54,923 nucleotides of DNA from G026625185 sp963727835. Its GTDB lineage: Bacteria; Desulfobacterota; WTBG01; JAGOGO01. The DNA lies in NCBI GenBank assembly GCA_963727835.1, contig CAVSIB010000056.1, positions 1 to 54,923 of the forward strand, in the 5' to 3' direction. This document shows positions 28,420 to 35,949 of the stretch, in pieces; position 1 is the stretch's first letter; each line of letters opens with the position of its first letter. Under the pieces are notes generated by a model that was not told the origin of the DNA, did no database searches, and saw nothing but the letters and a program-made list of their open reading frames with translations. The position numbers were made by a program, and so were the translations under genes.

Positions 28420-28605
28420 ATGGCCCAAGAAACCGAAAAAGAGTACATAAACACAACAGTTAAGAAAAACTTACTTCGATCCTTGAAGATCCTTGCTGCC
28501 CAGGAGGGGGTAAGAATAAACCATTTATTGGAAGAAGCTATCCAAGACCTTCTTACGAAATACGAAAAGAAGCCAAAGGATAAAACAAAACGAGAGACTT
28601 CCTAA
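28420..28605 (+). CDS. Small ribbon-helix-helix-like protein paired with the recombinase
   Basis: A 61-aa basic protein: EYINTTVKKNLLRSLKILAA (strand then helix), then QEGVRINHLLEEAIQDLLTK, matching the RHH/CopG layout of a short strand and two helices, with a Lys/Arg-rich tail. RHH proteins dimerise and bind operators. A homologue with the same architecture (58 aa at 46803) accompanies the second recombinase copy, and both tails end in KRETS. AAGGAAAG precedes the ATG. It could repress the pair or act as a recombination directionality factor. No toxin partner is visible. Confidence 0.75.
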   Translation: MAQETEKEYINTTVKKNLLRSLKILAAQEGVRINHLLEEAIQDLLTKYEKKPKDKTKRETS

Positions 28606-28671
28606 CGGGGATGCGCCATAAAGGCTTTTACGAACTCAAAAATATAATTGGAGGAGAGAGGTGTTATGGTT

Positions 28672-28735
28672 CCGTGAGATAAAATAGGTCGGATTGCCAA
28701 ATTAAAGGTGATGGGCCTTTTTTGCTTTTGGGTTC
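28672..28735 (+). repeat. Dispersed hairpin element, copy H (plus strand)
   Basis: AGGTCGGATTGCC, an AT-rich loop, then AGGTGATGGGCCTTTTTT form the same hairpin and T-run as copies A-G, but on the plus strand. The promoter and start-codon parts are not recognisable. With copy C on the other side and in the opposite orientation, the recombinase/RHH pair is bracketed by inverted members of one repeat family. Confidence 0.65.
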
Positions 28736-28821
28736 AACATAATCAGTCCAATCTGAGATTTTGATAGGGGTGTTATACTGATCTTTATAAGACCCATAAA
28801 TAAACGAGGGGTCTTTTAAAT

Positions 28822-29004
28822 GTTATCGACGTGGGGAAAACCCAATTAAGAATAACCGCCAGTTTTGGAGTAACGCGTTTCGACGCAGCTAAAATTACTA
28901 ACAAAGCTTCTCCAGAATCTATGATTAAAGAGGCAGACGCTTGTCTTTACGTGGCGAAAAAACAAGGGAGAAACCGGGTCAAAACAGTTGTGGATATAAA
29001 CTAA
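28822..29004 (+). pseudogene. C-terminal remnant of a GGDEF (diguanylate cyclase) domain
   Basis: In the frame ending at TAA 29002-29004 the text reads TQLRITASFGVTRFDAAKIT, then SPESMIKEADACLYVAKKQG and RNRVKTVVDIN. This is the last third of a GGDEF domain (the ITxSFGV strand, EADACLYxAKxxGRN helix). The GGDEF signature, N-terminal part and a start codon are absent. The fragment ends 30 bases before the large hybrid kinase, so it is the residue of a diguanylate cyclase gene replaced or deleted at this site. Confidence 0.8.
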
Positions 29005-29034
29005 GAATAGGCCAGAAAATTTAGAGGTCAAGAT

Positions 29035-32000
29035 ATGACAAAGGAAAAACATTTGGGCGCATGTTCCCTGACCAAACAAATAAAGTGCCTTATTGTGGAC
29101 GATTCCGAAAACGATGCTTTACTGGCATTGCAGGAACTGCAAAAAGGCAGCTATGAACCAACCTATCAGCGGGTAGAAACTCGTGAAGAGATGAACTCCG
29201 CCCTCGAACAAAAACCCTTTGATGTGTGCATTTCTAATTTTGATCTGCCAAAATTTAGCGGTTTAGAAGCCTTCCAGTTAATGCAGAAAAAAGGATTTGA
29301 CCTTCCTTGTATCATTGTTGCCGATACCATGAGTGAGGAGATCGCGCTTCAATGCCTGAAAGCAGGTATCCATGCTTTTTTCAAGAAAAAAAACATCAAG
29401 CTTTTAGTTCCGGCGGTTGAGCGGGGTTTGCGTGAGGAAACCATAAAGCGCGAACGCAAGCAGGCGGAAAAGCTATTCAGAGGTCTGGCTGTGAATTCAC
29501 CGGTTGGCGTTTACATTGTCCAGAAAGGGAAATTCGTGTATACCAACCCACAGTTCCAGCGAGATAGTGGCTATCGTGAAGACGAATTATTAGGCATGGA
29601 AGCACTGAGCCTAGTATTACCTGAAGACAGGGAAAAAGCAAGAAATAATGCCATTCAAATGTTGAAAGGGAAAAGCATCGTTCCGTACGAATTCAGAATA
29701 ACCAACAAAAACGGAGAAATTAAGTGGGCTTTAGAGTTGGTCACGTCTATTCAACGCCAAGGAAAACAGGCAGTCATAGGCAGCTATCAGGATATCACTG
29801 AGCCCAAGCGGTTGGGGGATTATCTGCGGGAGACCGAGACAAAATTCCGGGCCGTCTTCGAGCAAACCTTTCAACTCGCCGCACTGTTGAGGCCTGACGG
29901 TACCCTGATTGAGGTAAACAGAATAGCTTTGAATATCATCGGGGTTGAAGTGTCGCGTGTCTTGGAAAAGCTTTTCTGGGAGACGCCTTGGTGGACCCAT
30001 TCGGCGGAAATGCAGGAACGGTTGCGTGAGGCGGTAAAGACGGCCGCCAATGGAGGGTTTGACCGTTTTGAGGCAACCCATCCGGTGAGAGACGGGAGCA
30101 CTCATTACGTGGACTTTTCATTAAAGCCTATAATAGATGACGCGGGACGTGTAGTATTTTTGATAGCGGAGGGTCGCGACATTACCGAGCGCAAGCAGGT
30201 GGAGGAAGCTATTAAAGTATCAGAGAAGAGATACCACCGGTTTTTCGAGACTTCTATGGATTGCGTCTTTATAACATCCAAGGAAGGACGCTGGGTCGAT
30301 CTGAATGATGCCGCAGTAGAATTATTTGGCTATTCAAGCCGTGAAGAACTGATGCAGGTAAAAATTTCCAATCTCTATGCCCATCCAGAAGAACGGGCAA
30401 AGTTCATCAGCGTCATCGAAAAATGCGGCTACGTCAAGGAAGTTTCCGTTGAATTGCGCAGAAAAGATGGCACGGTAATTAACACGATTATTACAGCAGC
30501 GGTCAGGTATGACGCCGAAAGCAATATGATAGGGTTCCAGGGAACAATCCGCGACATCACCGAGCGCAAGAAAATAGAGGATGCGCTTCAAGAATCTGAG
30601 AAAAAATATCGCACCCTTTTTGAATCATCAACTGATGCGATTATGATGACTGATGAGAATGCATTTCTTGATGCTAATCAAGCCACCCTTGACCTGTTTG
30701 GATTTTCATCAAAAGAAGACTTTATTAAGACTCACCCAGGCACTATATCTCCACCCACACAACCTGACGGAAAAGATTCCCTTACTGCTTCTCTGCAACA
30801 TATTGAAACCGCTCTCGCAAAAGGGTCAGAATTTTTTGAATGGATGCATAAAAAGCAAGATGGAACTCCCTTCTCAGCCGAAGTACTGCTTAGCAGTTTG
30901 ACTTTAAGGGGAAAAGCAGTTTTGCAGGCGTTCGTGCGCGATATTACCGAGCGTAAGAAGGCAGAAAAAGCGCTGAAAGAAAGCGAAGAGCGTTTCACCC
31001 TTGCCATGGTTGCAGTGAATGACGGCATCTGGGACTGGGATCTCAAGACCGGTAAAGTCTATTTTAGTCCAACCTGGTACACAATGCTTGGTTATGAACC
31101 CGATGAAATGGCGCCAAGCTACGAAACTTTTGAAAAGCTTGTTCATCCTGATAATCTGTGTTTGGTACGGCAAGGCATTGAAAAAGTGCTAAGTGCTAAT
31201 TCGGAAGCAGGCTATGATATTGAAATACGGATGAAGAAAAAGTCAGGTGATTGGACTTGGATCAGAACACGGGGAAAAGCGGTTCAGTTTGATGAAAAAC
31301 AAAAACCGATACGACTGGTGGGAACCCATGCCGACATCACCGAGCGCAAGAAGGTAGAAGAGGAGCTAAAAAACGCCAAAAAAGCAGCCGAAGCCGCCAA
31401 AGATGAACTCGAAATCATCAACCGTCAGCTCCAGGACTCGCAAAAACAAGCCGAGGCTGGCACTATCGCGAAAAGCAACTTCCTGGCCAGAATGAGCCAT
31501 GAAATCCGCACCCCCATGAACTCTATCATGGGGTTTATTGACATGTTGCTTGATACCCATCTGACTGAGGAACAGATTGATTTTGCTAAAACCGCCAATC
31601 GAAGCGCCCAGGCGCTTCTGTCTTTGATTGATGAAATCCTTGATTTCTCTAAAATCGAGGCCGGAAAGATAGAACTCGAATCAGTTGATTTTGACCCCGA
31701 ATTACTGGCGTATGATGTTTGCGAAATAACCCGGCCCAGGATCGGGAATAAACCGGTTGAGATCCTCTGCCGAATCGGTGACCAGGTTCCGGCCAAGGTC
31801 AAAGGCGACCCTGGAAGGTTTCGGCAGGTGCTGATAAACCTGATGGGGAATGCTGCCAAGTTTACCGAAGCTGGCCAGATTGAACTTTTCTTCGATGTTG
31901 AAGAGGGAAAGGATGATAATTTAAAACTCCACGGCTTTGTCCGCGATACCGGGGTTGGTATTCCAAAAGGCAAAGTCGAGCTTATTTTCGATCCGTTTCA

Positions 32001-33036
32001 ACAGGCAGATGGCTCAACCACCCGAAGGTTTGGGGGCACCGGCCTTGGTTTATCCATAAGCAAGCAGTTAATCAACCTGATGGGTGGAGAGATCCGGGTA
32101 GAAAGTGAGATAAACAAAGGGAGCTCTTTCCATTTCACTATCGGGCTAAAAAAATCTGAAGACAAACTGGAAAAAAAGCCTAAACCAGTATCGCTTGAAG
32201 GCAAAAAAGCCCTCCTGGTTGATGATACCCTGCTTAACCTTGAAATTCTGACCCATTTTTTAACCTCGGCAGGTATGCAGGTGATTGCCCTCAGCAACCC
32301 TAAAGAGGTAGTGCCAACGCTTCAGAAAGCTTTGGAAACAAATAAACCTTTTGACATTGGGGTCATTGATATCCAGATGCCTGAAATAAGCGGCTACGAT
32401 GTGGCAACCGAGGTTCGCAAACTCGAGCCCCCGGTTTCCACAACCCCTTTGCTTGCCTTCTCTTCTTCTATCCTCCAGGGCGCGAAAAGATGTTGTGAGG
32501 CTGGCTTCGATGGTTTTTTACCGAAACCGCTCAATCGGTTCAAACTTTTAGAAATGATTGAACGTTTGGTAGGGGAAAAGAAACATCAAGCACCGGAATA
32601 CAAAAGAGAGAAGATCGTCACCCAATTTTCCCTTCGGGAAGAGGTTAAACAGTCGGTACGGATCATGCTTGCTGAAGATAACCCGGTCAACCAGAAGCTC
32701 GCCGCAATCATGCTTACCAAGGCTGGCTATGGGGTGAAAGTGGTCAATAATGGACGGGAGGCAGTAGAACACTATACCGCTTCTCCGGATGAATTCGACC
32801 TTATTTTCATGGACGTCCAGATGCCCGAGATGGATGGGATGGAGGCAACTCGAGCTATCCGGGAAAAGGGGTTTGACCGCATTCCGATCATTGCGATGAC
32901 TGCCCAGGCGATGGTTGGAGACCGGGAAAAATGCCTTGAGGGGGGAATGAATGACTACCTATCAAAACCGATCAAGCGAGAAATCGTCTTTGAAATGGTG
33001 AAAAAATGGGTGCTGAGAAAAGAGGATGGGGTATGA
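29035..33036 (+). CDS. Giant hybrid histidine kinase REC-PAS(x5)-HisKA-HATPase-REC-REC
   Basis: A 1333-aa soluble sensor kinase. Order: N-terminal receiver-like domain (about 14-140), five PAS domains each ending in an ITE(R/P)K linker (about 150-790), a coiled coil, the HisKA box MSHEIRTPMNSIMGFIDMLL (about 820), HATPase (GNAAKFTEAGQIELFF, RDTGVGIPKGK, TRRFGGTGLGLSISK), then two receivers (ALLVDDTLLNLEIL with VIDIQMPEISG; MLAEDNPVNQKLAA with IFMDVQMPEMDG). The first receiver reads CISNFDLPKFSG where relatives have SDYxLP, so the phosphoacceptor Asp is Asn and it is probably not phosphorylated. AGAGGTC precedes the ATG. The stop overlaps the next gene by ATGA. The signal and output are unknown. 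Confidence 0.93.
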   Translation: MTKEKHLGACSLTKQIKCLIVDDSENDALLALQELQKGSYEPTYQRVETREEMNSALEQKPFDVCISNFDLPKFSGLEAFQLMQKKGFDLPCIIVADTMSEEIALQCLKAGIHAFFKKKNIKLLVPAVERGLREETIKRERKQAEKLFRGLAVNSPVGVYIVQKGKFVYTNPQFQRDSGYREDELLGMEALSLVLPEDREKARNNAIQMLKGKSIVPYEFRITNKNGEIKWALELVTSIQRQGKQAVIGSYQDITEPKRLGDYLRETETKFRAVFEQTFQLAALLRPDGTLIEVNRIALNIIGVEVSRVLEKLFWETPWWTHSAEMQERLREAVKTAANGGFDRFEATHPVRDGSTHYVDFSLKPIIDDAGRVVFLIAEGRDITERKQVEEAIKVSEKRYHRFFETSMDCVFITSKEGRWVDLNDAAVELFGYSSREELMQVKISNLYAHPEERAKFISVIEKCGYVKEVSVELRRKDGTVINTIITAAVRYDAESNMIGFQGTIRDITERKKIEDALQESEKKYRTLFESSTDAIMMTDENAFLDANQATLDLFGFSSKEDFIKTHPGTISPPTQPDGKDSLTASLQHIETALAKGSEFFEWMHKKQDGTPFSAEVLLSSLTLRGKAVLQAFVRDITERKKAEKALKESEERFTLAMVAVNDGIWDWDLKTGKVYFSPTWYTMLGYEPDEMAPSYETFEKLVHPDNLCLVRQGIEKVLSANSEAGYDIEIRMKKKSGDWTWIRTRGKAVQFDEKQKPIRLVGTHADITERKKVEEELKNAKKAAEAAKDELEIINRQLQDSQKQAEAGTIAKSNFLARMSHEIRTPMNSIMGFIDMLLDTHLTEEQIDFAKTANRSAQALLSLIDEILDFSKIEAGKIELESVDFDPELLAYDVCEITRPRIGNKPVEILCRIGDQVPAKVKGDPGRFRQVLINLMGNAAKFTEAGQIELFFDVEEGKDDNLKLHGFVRDTGVGIPKGKVELIFDPFQQADGSTTRRFGGTGLGLSISKQLINLMGGEIRVESEINKGSSFHFTIGLKKSEDKLEKKPKPVSLEGKKALLVDDTLLNLEILTHFLTSAGMQVIALSNPKEVVPTLQKALETNKPFDIGVIDIQMPEISGYDVATEVRKLEPPVSTTPLLAFSSSILQGAKRCCEAGFDGFLPKPLNRFKLLEMIERLVGEKKHQAPEYKREKIVTQFSLREEVKQSVRIMLAEDNPVNQKLAAIMLTKAGYGVKVVNNGREAVEHYTASPDEFDLIFMDVQMPEMDGMEATRAIREKGFDRIPIIAMTAQAMVGDREKCLEGGMNDYLSKPIKREIVFEMVKKWVLRKEDGV

Positions 33037-33320
33037 ATGTTAAGGAATTAGCAGAAAACTTAGGGTTTGAAAAGGATGAATATTTAATCTTAACCGACAT
33101 TTTGATGCCGCACATGAGTGGCCCGCAGTTAATAAAGCAATTCAAGCAGGTACGCCAGGATTTCAAAGTACTTTACATGACTGGGTATGCGGATGAGGCG
33201 ATTGTCCAGTATGGGGTAGTTGACAAAACAATAAACCTTATTCACAAGCCCTTTACGATTGAGAAACTGGCGAGAAAGGTCAGGAAGGTTTTAGATAAAA
33301 AATTAGAATTTTCTCTTTAG
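33033..33320 (+). CDS. Truncated receiver-domain protein
   Basis: A 95-aa product whose ATG overlaps the kinase stop (ATGA). It contains LILTDILMPHMSGPQLIKQF, VLYMTGYADEAIVQYGVVDK and IHKPFTIEKLARKVRKVLDK, covering the phosphoacceptor Asp, the Thr-like switch and the Lys of a receiver, but it lacks the first strand with the acidic pair. It closely copies the C-terminal receiver of the kinase at 23888-25963. It may be a fragment left by recombination between the two kinase loci, or a decoy receiver. The coupling to the kinase suggests it is translated. Confidence 0.65.
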   Translation: MNVKELAENLGFEKDEYLILTDILMPHMSGPQLIKQFKQVRQDFKVLYMTGYADEAIVQYGVVDKTINLIHKPFTIEKLARKVRKVLDKKLEFSL

Positions 33321-33392
33321 AACAAAAATTTAGACGTGTGGTTGAAAAACTCTGAGCCTGGATTGCCCTGCACTTATTTCGCTATCTTAACT

Positions 33393-33480
33393 TTGGATGC
33401 ACCCCGAACGACCTTATGACAATAGTTCCTGAGGAAGGGGAGGAGAGAAAAAAGAAGAAAAAGAAATAAAAAACCCGGTT
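33393..33480 (+). repeat. Polypurine mini-ORF repeat, copy 1
   Basis: Shared sequence TTGGATGCAC..C.AA..ACCT(T/A)ATG is followed by a purine-rich frame (33416-33469, MTIVPEEGEER then K-run) and a GC-rich CCCGGTT...CGGG sequence. Copies 2 (34168-34250) and 3 (35312-35390) follow the next two genes. Confidence 0.55.
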
Positions 33481-33507
33481 GGAGTTGGTTCGGGAAAAAA
33501 AGATTTT

Positions 33508-33603
33508 GGGCTGGTTGAGTCGACTGGTGCTGGCTGCGGGCTTCAAACCCGTTAGGCAAACTGTGCAAGGTTTGCTGTTCGGTTCGATTCCGAAACCAGT
33601 CTT
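33508..33603 (+). tRNA. selC: tRNA-Sec (TCA), selC-like
   Basis: A 96-nt tRNA with the features of selenocysteine tRNA: 8-bp acceptor GGGCTGGT/ACCAGTCT, D-stem AGTC/GGCT, anticodon stem GCGGG/CCCGT around CTTCAAA (the loop of bacterial tRNA-Sec; anticodon TCA at 33543-33545), a long variable arm with GCAAAC/GTTTGC, and T-arm TTCGG/CCGAA with TTCGATT. It inserts Sec at UGA with SelB. Oddities: G-T pairs at acceptor positions 1 and 3, and T where the usual discriminator is G; CCA is not encoded. No selA, selB, selD or selenoprotein gene is in the window. The call is firm for type, less so for function. Confidence 0.85.
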
Positions 33604-33613
33604 CCTGTATAAT

Positions 33614-33658
33614 AAAGAAACCCCGACATTTTTGCAGGGTGAGGGGAAGGAGTTTCTT
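33614..33658 (+). terminator. Hairpin after tRNA-Sec
   Basis: AAAGAAAC pairs with GTTTCTTT across a long loop that contains a smaller C/G hairpin; T-rich sequence follows. Confidence 0.5.
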
Positions 33659-33665
33659 TGTCTTT

Positions 33666-33778
33666 CATATATAGCGTCAGATTGGCTTCTGGGTAGAAAA
33701 AATAAAATGAAGGTTAATCAGAAAAAAGAAGGGAAGGAAAATCAATTGATTCTTAACCTGAAAGGATTAAAACCATGA
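33666..33778 (+). repeat. Leader repeat J1 with translationally coupled mini-ORF
   Basis: ATATATAGCGTCA, then GTAGAAAAA.AAAATGAAGG, open a frame at 33707 (MKVNQKKEGKENQL then ILNLKGLKP) whose TGA at 33776-33778 overlaps the lipoprotein start (ATGA). A second copy (35950-36061) opens MKVNQKKEEEE and ends in TAATG with the next start. Silent differences (AAA/AAG) occur within the shared codons. Confidence 0.65.
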
Positions 33779-34158
33779 CTAAGACCGTAGCCATAGCTCT
33801 GACAACACTAATGGTGGGTTTAATCTTTTCGGGATGTGTCATCCACGACCTCCTCGGGTCCTGTCAAAAAATTAACGTACAAGACCAAATTGCACGCAAT
33901 AACGAAAACCTGAACAACCTGAAAATCGGAATGACACCAGAACAAGTTCAACAGATTATGGGAAAGCCGGACAACTCTGAAGCATATGCATGGGGTACAG
34001 CCTGGGTGTACCGTACAGCTATGACAAGTGGGTTAGATGGCAAGGCTAACAGCGACTTCACACCTGTTGTCTTTGATGAAAACGGAAATTTGATCGGATG
34101 GGGTAGAGATTTCCTTCTGAACACGTTAACGCAAAAAGAGAATGATCAAAAAGAATAA
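33775..34158 (+). CDS. SmpA/OmlA-like (BamE-type) outer-membrane lipoprotein
   Basis: A 127-aa lipoprotein. The N-terminus MTKTVAIALTTLMVGLIFSG is followed by C, giving a lipobox LIFSGC. The mature part has NLKIGMTPEQVQQIMGKPDN, the helix-turn signature of SmpA/OmlA domains, then a strand-rich WVYRTAMTS and VVFDENGNLIGWGRDFL. BamE is a small subunit of the outer-membrane assembly machine, but many accessory SmpA-like lipoproteins are unrelated to it in function; this one has no bam genes near. AAAGGAT precedes the ATG and the upstream mini-ORF stop overlaps it. Confidence 0.75.
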   Translation: MTKTVAIALTTLMVGLIFSGCVIHDLLGSCQKINVQDQIARNNENLNNLKIGMTPEQVQQIMGKPDNSEAYAWGTAWVYRTAMTSGLDGKANSDFTPVVFDENGNLIGWGRDFLLNTLTQKENDQKE

Positions 34159-34167
34159 AGAAGTTCC

Positions 34168-34250
34168 GTTTACAGCCTAATGGCTATTCTTCATGAGAAA
34201 GGGGAAGGGAGAAAAAGGAAGAAGAAACAAAAACCCGATTGAGAGCCAGG
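34168..34250 (+). repeat. Polypurine mini-ORF repeat, copy 2
   Basis: CAGCCTAATGGCTATTCTTC begins a frame at 34180-34242 (MAILHEKGEGRKRKKKQKPD), followed by ACCCGATTGAGAG. The layout is that of copies 1 and 3. It lies 10 bp after the lipoprotein stop. Confidence 0.55.
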
Positions 34251-34265
34251 GGAACCCCGTGGTGA

Positions 34266-35309
34266 ATGTTTTTTAAGGGATCAAGAGACCGTACCATGCC
34301 CTCAGAACCAACATCATACAATGTTGAAAAATTTCAGTTTCGGGAACTTCACCCAAAGGTTTTTATCGGAACCGCGAGTGACCGGTACGCGGGGTGGATC
34401 GGCCAGATTTATTCTCCGGGCCGTTATGAAAACCGGATAACCCACAGGACTCATAAAGTCGGAAAACAATCCTTTACTGAAGATGTCCTTCCGGTAGAGA
34501 GTGTTGAAGAATATTTTGAACATTTTACCGTGCTCGAAATTGATTATACCTTTTATCGTCCCCTGCTGGATAAAACCGGAAAGCCAACTGAAAGCTATCA
34601 CGTTCTTAAGCAATACCAAAACCACCTGCACAAATATGATCGCCTCATCCTCAAAGTGCACCAGGTGGTTTTTGCCCAGAAACTTCTGCAGGGCGGCAAA
34701 TACTCGGTTAATGAGGGATTCTTAAATCCCGATATATTTATCAACCAATTTTATAAACCGACAAATGACCTTCTGGGTTCTTCGCTTACGGGTTTTATCT
34801 TTGAACAAGAGTATCAACGGAAAGATGACCGCCTTCCGGTAGTAAAGATGGCTTCGGCCCTGGATGCTTTCTTCAAAGCCATACCACCCGACAGCCGCTA
34901 TCACATAGAACTACGAACCGAAACTTATCTCGCCAATCCAGTGTTTGAGGTTTTAAAAAAACATGGTGTTGGACAGGTGCTTTCTCACTGGGCTTGGCTC
35001 CCTGCGCTAAAAAATCAGTGGCTTAAATCGGGTGAAAGATGCTTCAATAAAGGAAAAGAGACAATTATTCGCCTCATGACTCCCTTGGGCCAAAGATATG
35101 AAGATGCCTATGCCCAGGCTTATCCGTTCAACACTATCGTTGAAGGAATGATGCAGGATGCAATGGTTGCAGAGACGGCGGAATTAATGTGGAAAGGAAT
35201 AAAGGAAGGAGTGAAGATTTATGTTATCATCAACAACCGGGCTGGAGGAAACGCCCCGATGATCGCGCAGCGGGTAGCAAAGAAATTTTTGAGTTTGCAA
35301 CACCATTAA
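34266..35309 (+). CDS. DUF72 family protein (YecE-like TIM barrel)
   Basis: DUF72 proteins form a TIM-barrel family of unknown function, cytoplasmic. The 347-aa product shows the family pattern: KVFIGTASDRYAGWIGQIY (strand 1 and loop), HFTVLEIDYTFYRPLL (the conserved E-I-D/N-T-F-Y motif, about residues 92-103), RLILKVHQVVFAQ, GFIFEQEY, YHIELRTETYLAN, and near the end VKIYVIINNRAGGNAPMIAQ, the N-N-x-x-G-x-A-P motif. An alternative ATG at 34296 is possible; neither start has a good Shine-Dalgarno. It is longer than most DUF72 proteins by inserts near 120-170. Confidence 0.85.
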   Translation: MFFKGSRDRTMPSEPTSYNVEKFQFRELHPKVFIGTASDRYAGWIGQIYSPGRYENRITHRTHKVGKQSFTEDVLPVESVEEYFEHFTVLEIDYTFYRPLLDKTGKPTESYHVLKQYQNHLHKYDRLILKVHQVVFAQKLLQGGKYSVNEGFLNPDIFINQFYKPTNDLLGSSLTGFIFEQEYQRKDDRLPVVKMASALDAFFKAIPPDSRYHIELRTETYLANPVFEVLKKHGVGQVLSHWAWLPALKNQWLKSGERCFNKGKETIIRLMTPLGQRYEDAYAQAYPFNTIVEGMMQDAMVAETAELMWKGIKEGVKIYVIINNRAGGNAPMIAQRVAKKFLSLQHH

Positions 35310-35311
35310 AA

Positions 35312-35390
35312 TGGATGCACTCCTAATAACCTAATGACCATTATTCCTAATAAAAAGGAGAAGAAATAAAGCCCAGTCTTCACCGGGTGT
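35312..35390 (+). repeat. Polypurine mini-ORF repeat, copy 3
   Basis: ATGGATGCACTCCTAATAAC, then CTAATGACCATTATTCC start a frame at 35334-35369 (MTIIPNKKEKK), followed by GCCCAGTCTTCACCGGG. It lies three bases after the DUF72 stop. Confidence 0.55.
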
Positions 35391-35409
35391 TATAGGAAAC
35401 AATATAAAC

Positions 35410-35425
35410 AATGTTAGGCGCCTAA
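35410..35425 (+). repeat. Cassette-boundary-like GTTAGGC/GCCTAA
   Basis: GTTAGGCGCCTAA at about 35411-35424 fits an integron core site (GTTRRRC) and shares TAGGCGCCTAA with 35886-35897 on the far side of the enclosed gene. Confidence 0.4.
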
Positions 35426-35438
35426 AGGAGAGGTAATT

Positions 35439-35888
35439 ATGAGTGTTAAAACGGCGTTGGCTTGTCTTTTTCTTTTATTAATCTCTCAAGTTTCTTTGGC
35501 TGCTCAGAAGGAATGGAAAACCCTTGTCTTGCCACTGACCATCGACACCAAACAGGGAATAAAGACGATTCCAGCGGGTTGGTTAGCATCAACTGAAGGT
35601 GAGTCTAACCAAGTGGCTGGAATAACAGTTTATGATGGCCGACCAGAAAACAAAGCCTCCCTTGTTCCCGATAACGAGGAACAACAGAAAGCTAAGAAAA
35701 AGCTTGTTTCTTCGTGGAAACTTACGCCTTCATTAGCTGAAGAAATATGGCTTTGTGTCTCATACTCGGCTACGTTTATTGTTCTCACAAAACAGCTACC
35801 TCAAGATATAACTGAATTCCGTGTAACGTACGATACGTCCGTCACAGTAGCCGGCCTCAATCAGATTGTTCACGTCGAGTATAGGTAG
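35439..35888 (+). CDS. STY0301-like periplasmic protein
   Basis: A 149-aa exported protein with a signal peptide (LACLFLLLISQVSLA, cleavage after SLAA). The mature part has VYDGRPENKASLVPDNEE, SSWKLTPSLAEEIWLCVSYS and LTKQLPQDITEFRVTYD, the pattern of STY0301-family proteins, which are often found as gene cassettes. The function is unknown. AAAGGAGAGG precedes the ATG. The gene is bracketed by TAGGCGCCTAA repeats and followed by an attC-like sequence, and it lies among other small genes with unlike codon use. Confidence 0.65.
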   Translation: MSVKTALACLFLLLISQVSLAAQKEWKTLVLPLTIDTKQGIKTIPAGWLASTEGESNQVAGITVYDGRPENKASLVPDNEEQQKAKKKLVSSWKLTPSLAEEIWLCVSYSATFIVLTKQLPQDITEFRVTYDTSVTVAGLNQIVHVEYR

Positions 35889-35945
35889 GCGCCTAAGCAC
35901 CTATTCAAGCGGACGAGTTACAGACGCCATTGAACCCTGGCGTTA
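35886..35945 (+). repeat. attC-like recombination site (degenerate)
   Basis: After the stop: GCCTAAG, a short spacer, TTCAAGCGGACG, a loop, TTGAAC, and GGCGTTA. This order resembles integron attC sites (R'', L'', L', R'), but the R boxes deviate from RYYYAAC/GTTRRRY and the L boxes pair over only five bases. Confidence 0.35.
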
Positions 35946-35949
35946 CTAT

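Noticed and set aside
28420..28605. Antitoxin of a toxin-antitoxin pair
   Set aside because: No toxin-like gene lies next to either RHH copy; both copies pair with a recombinase instead.
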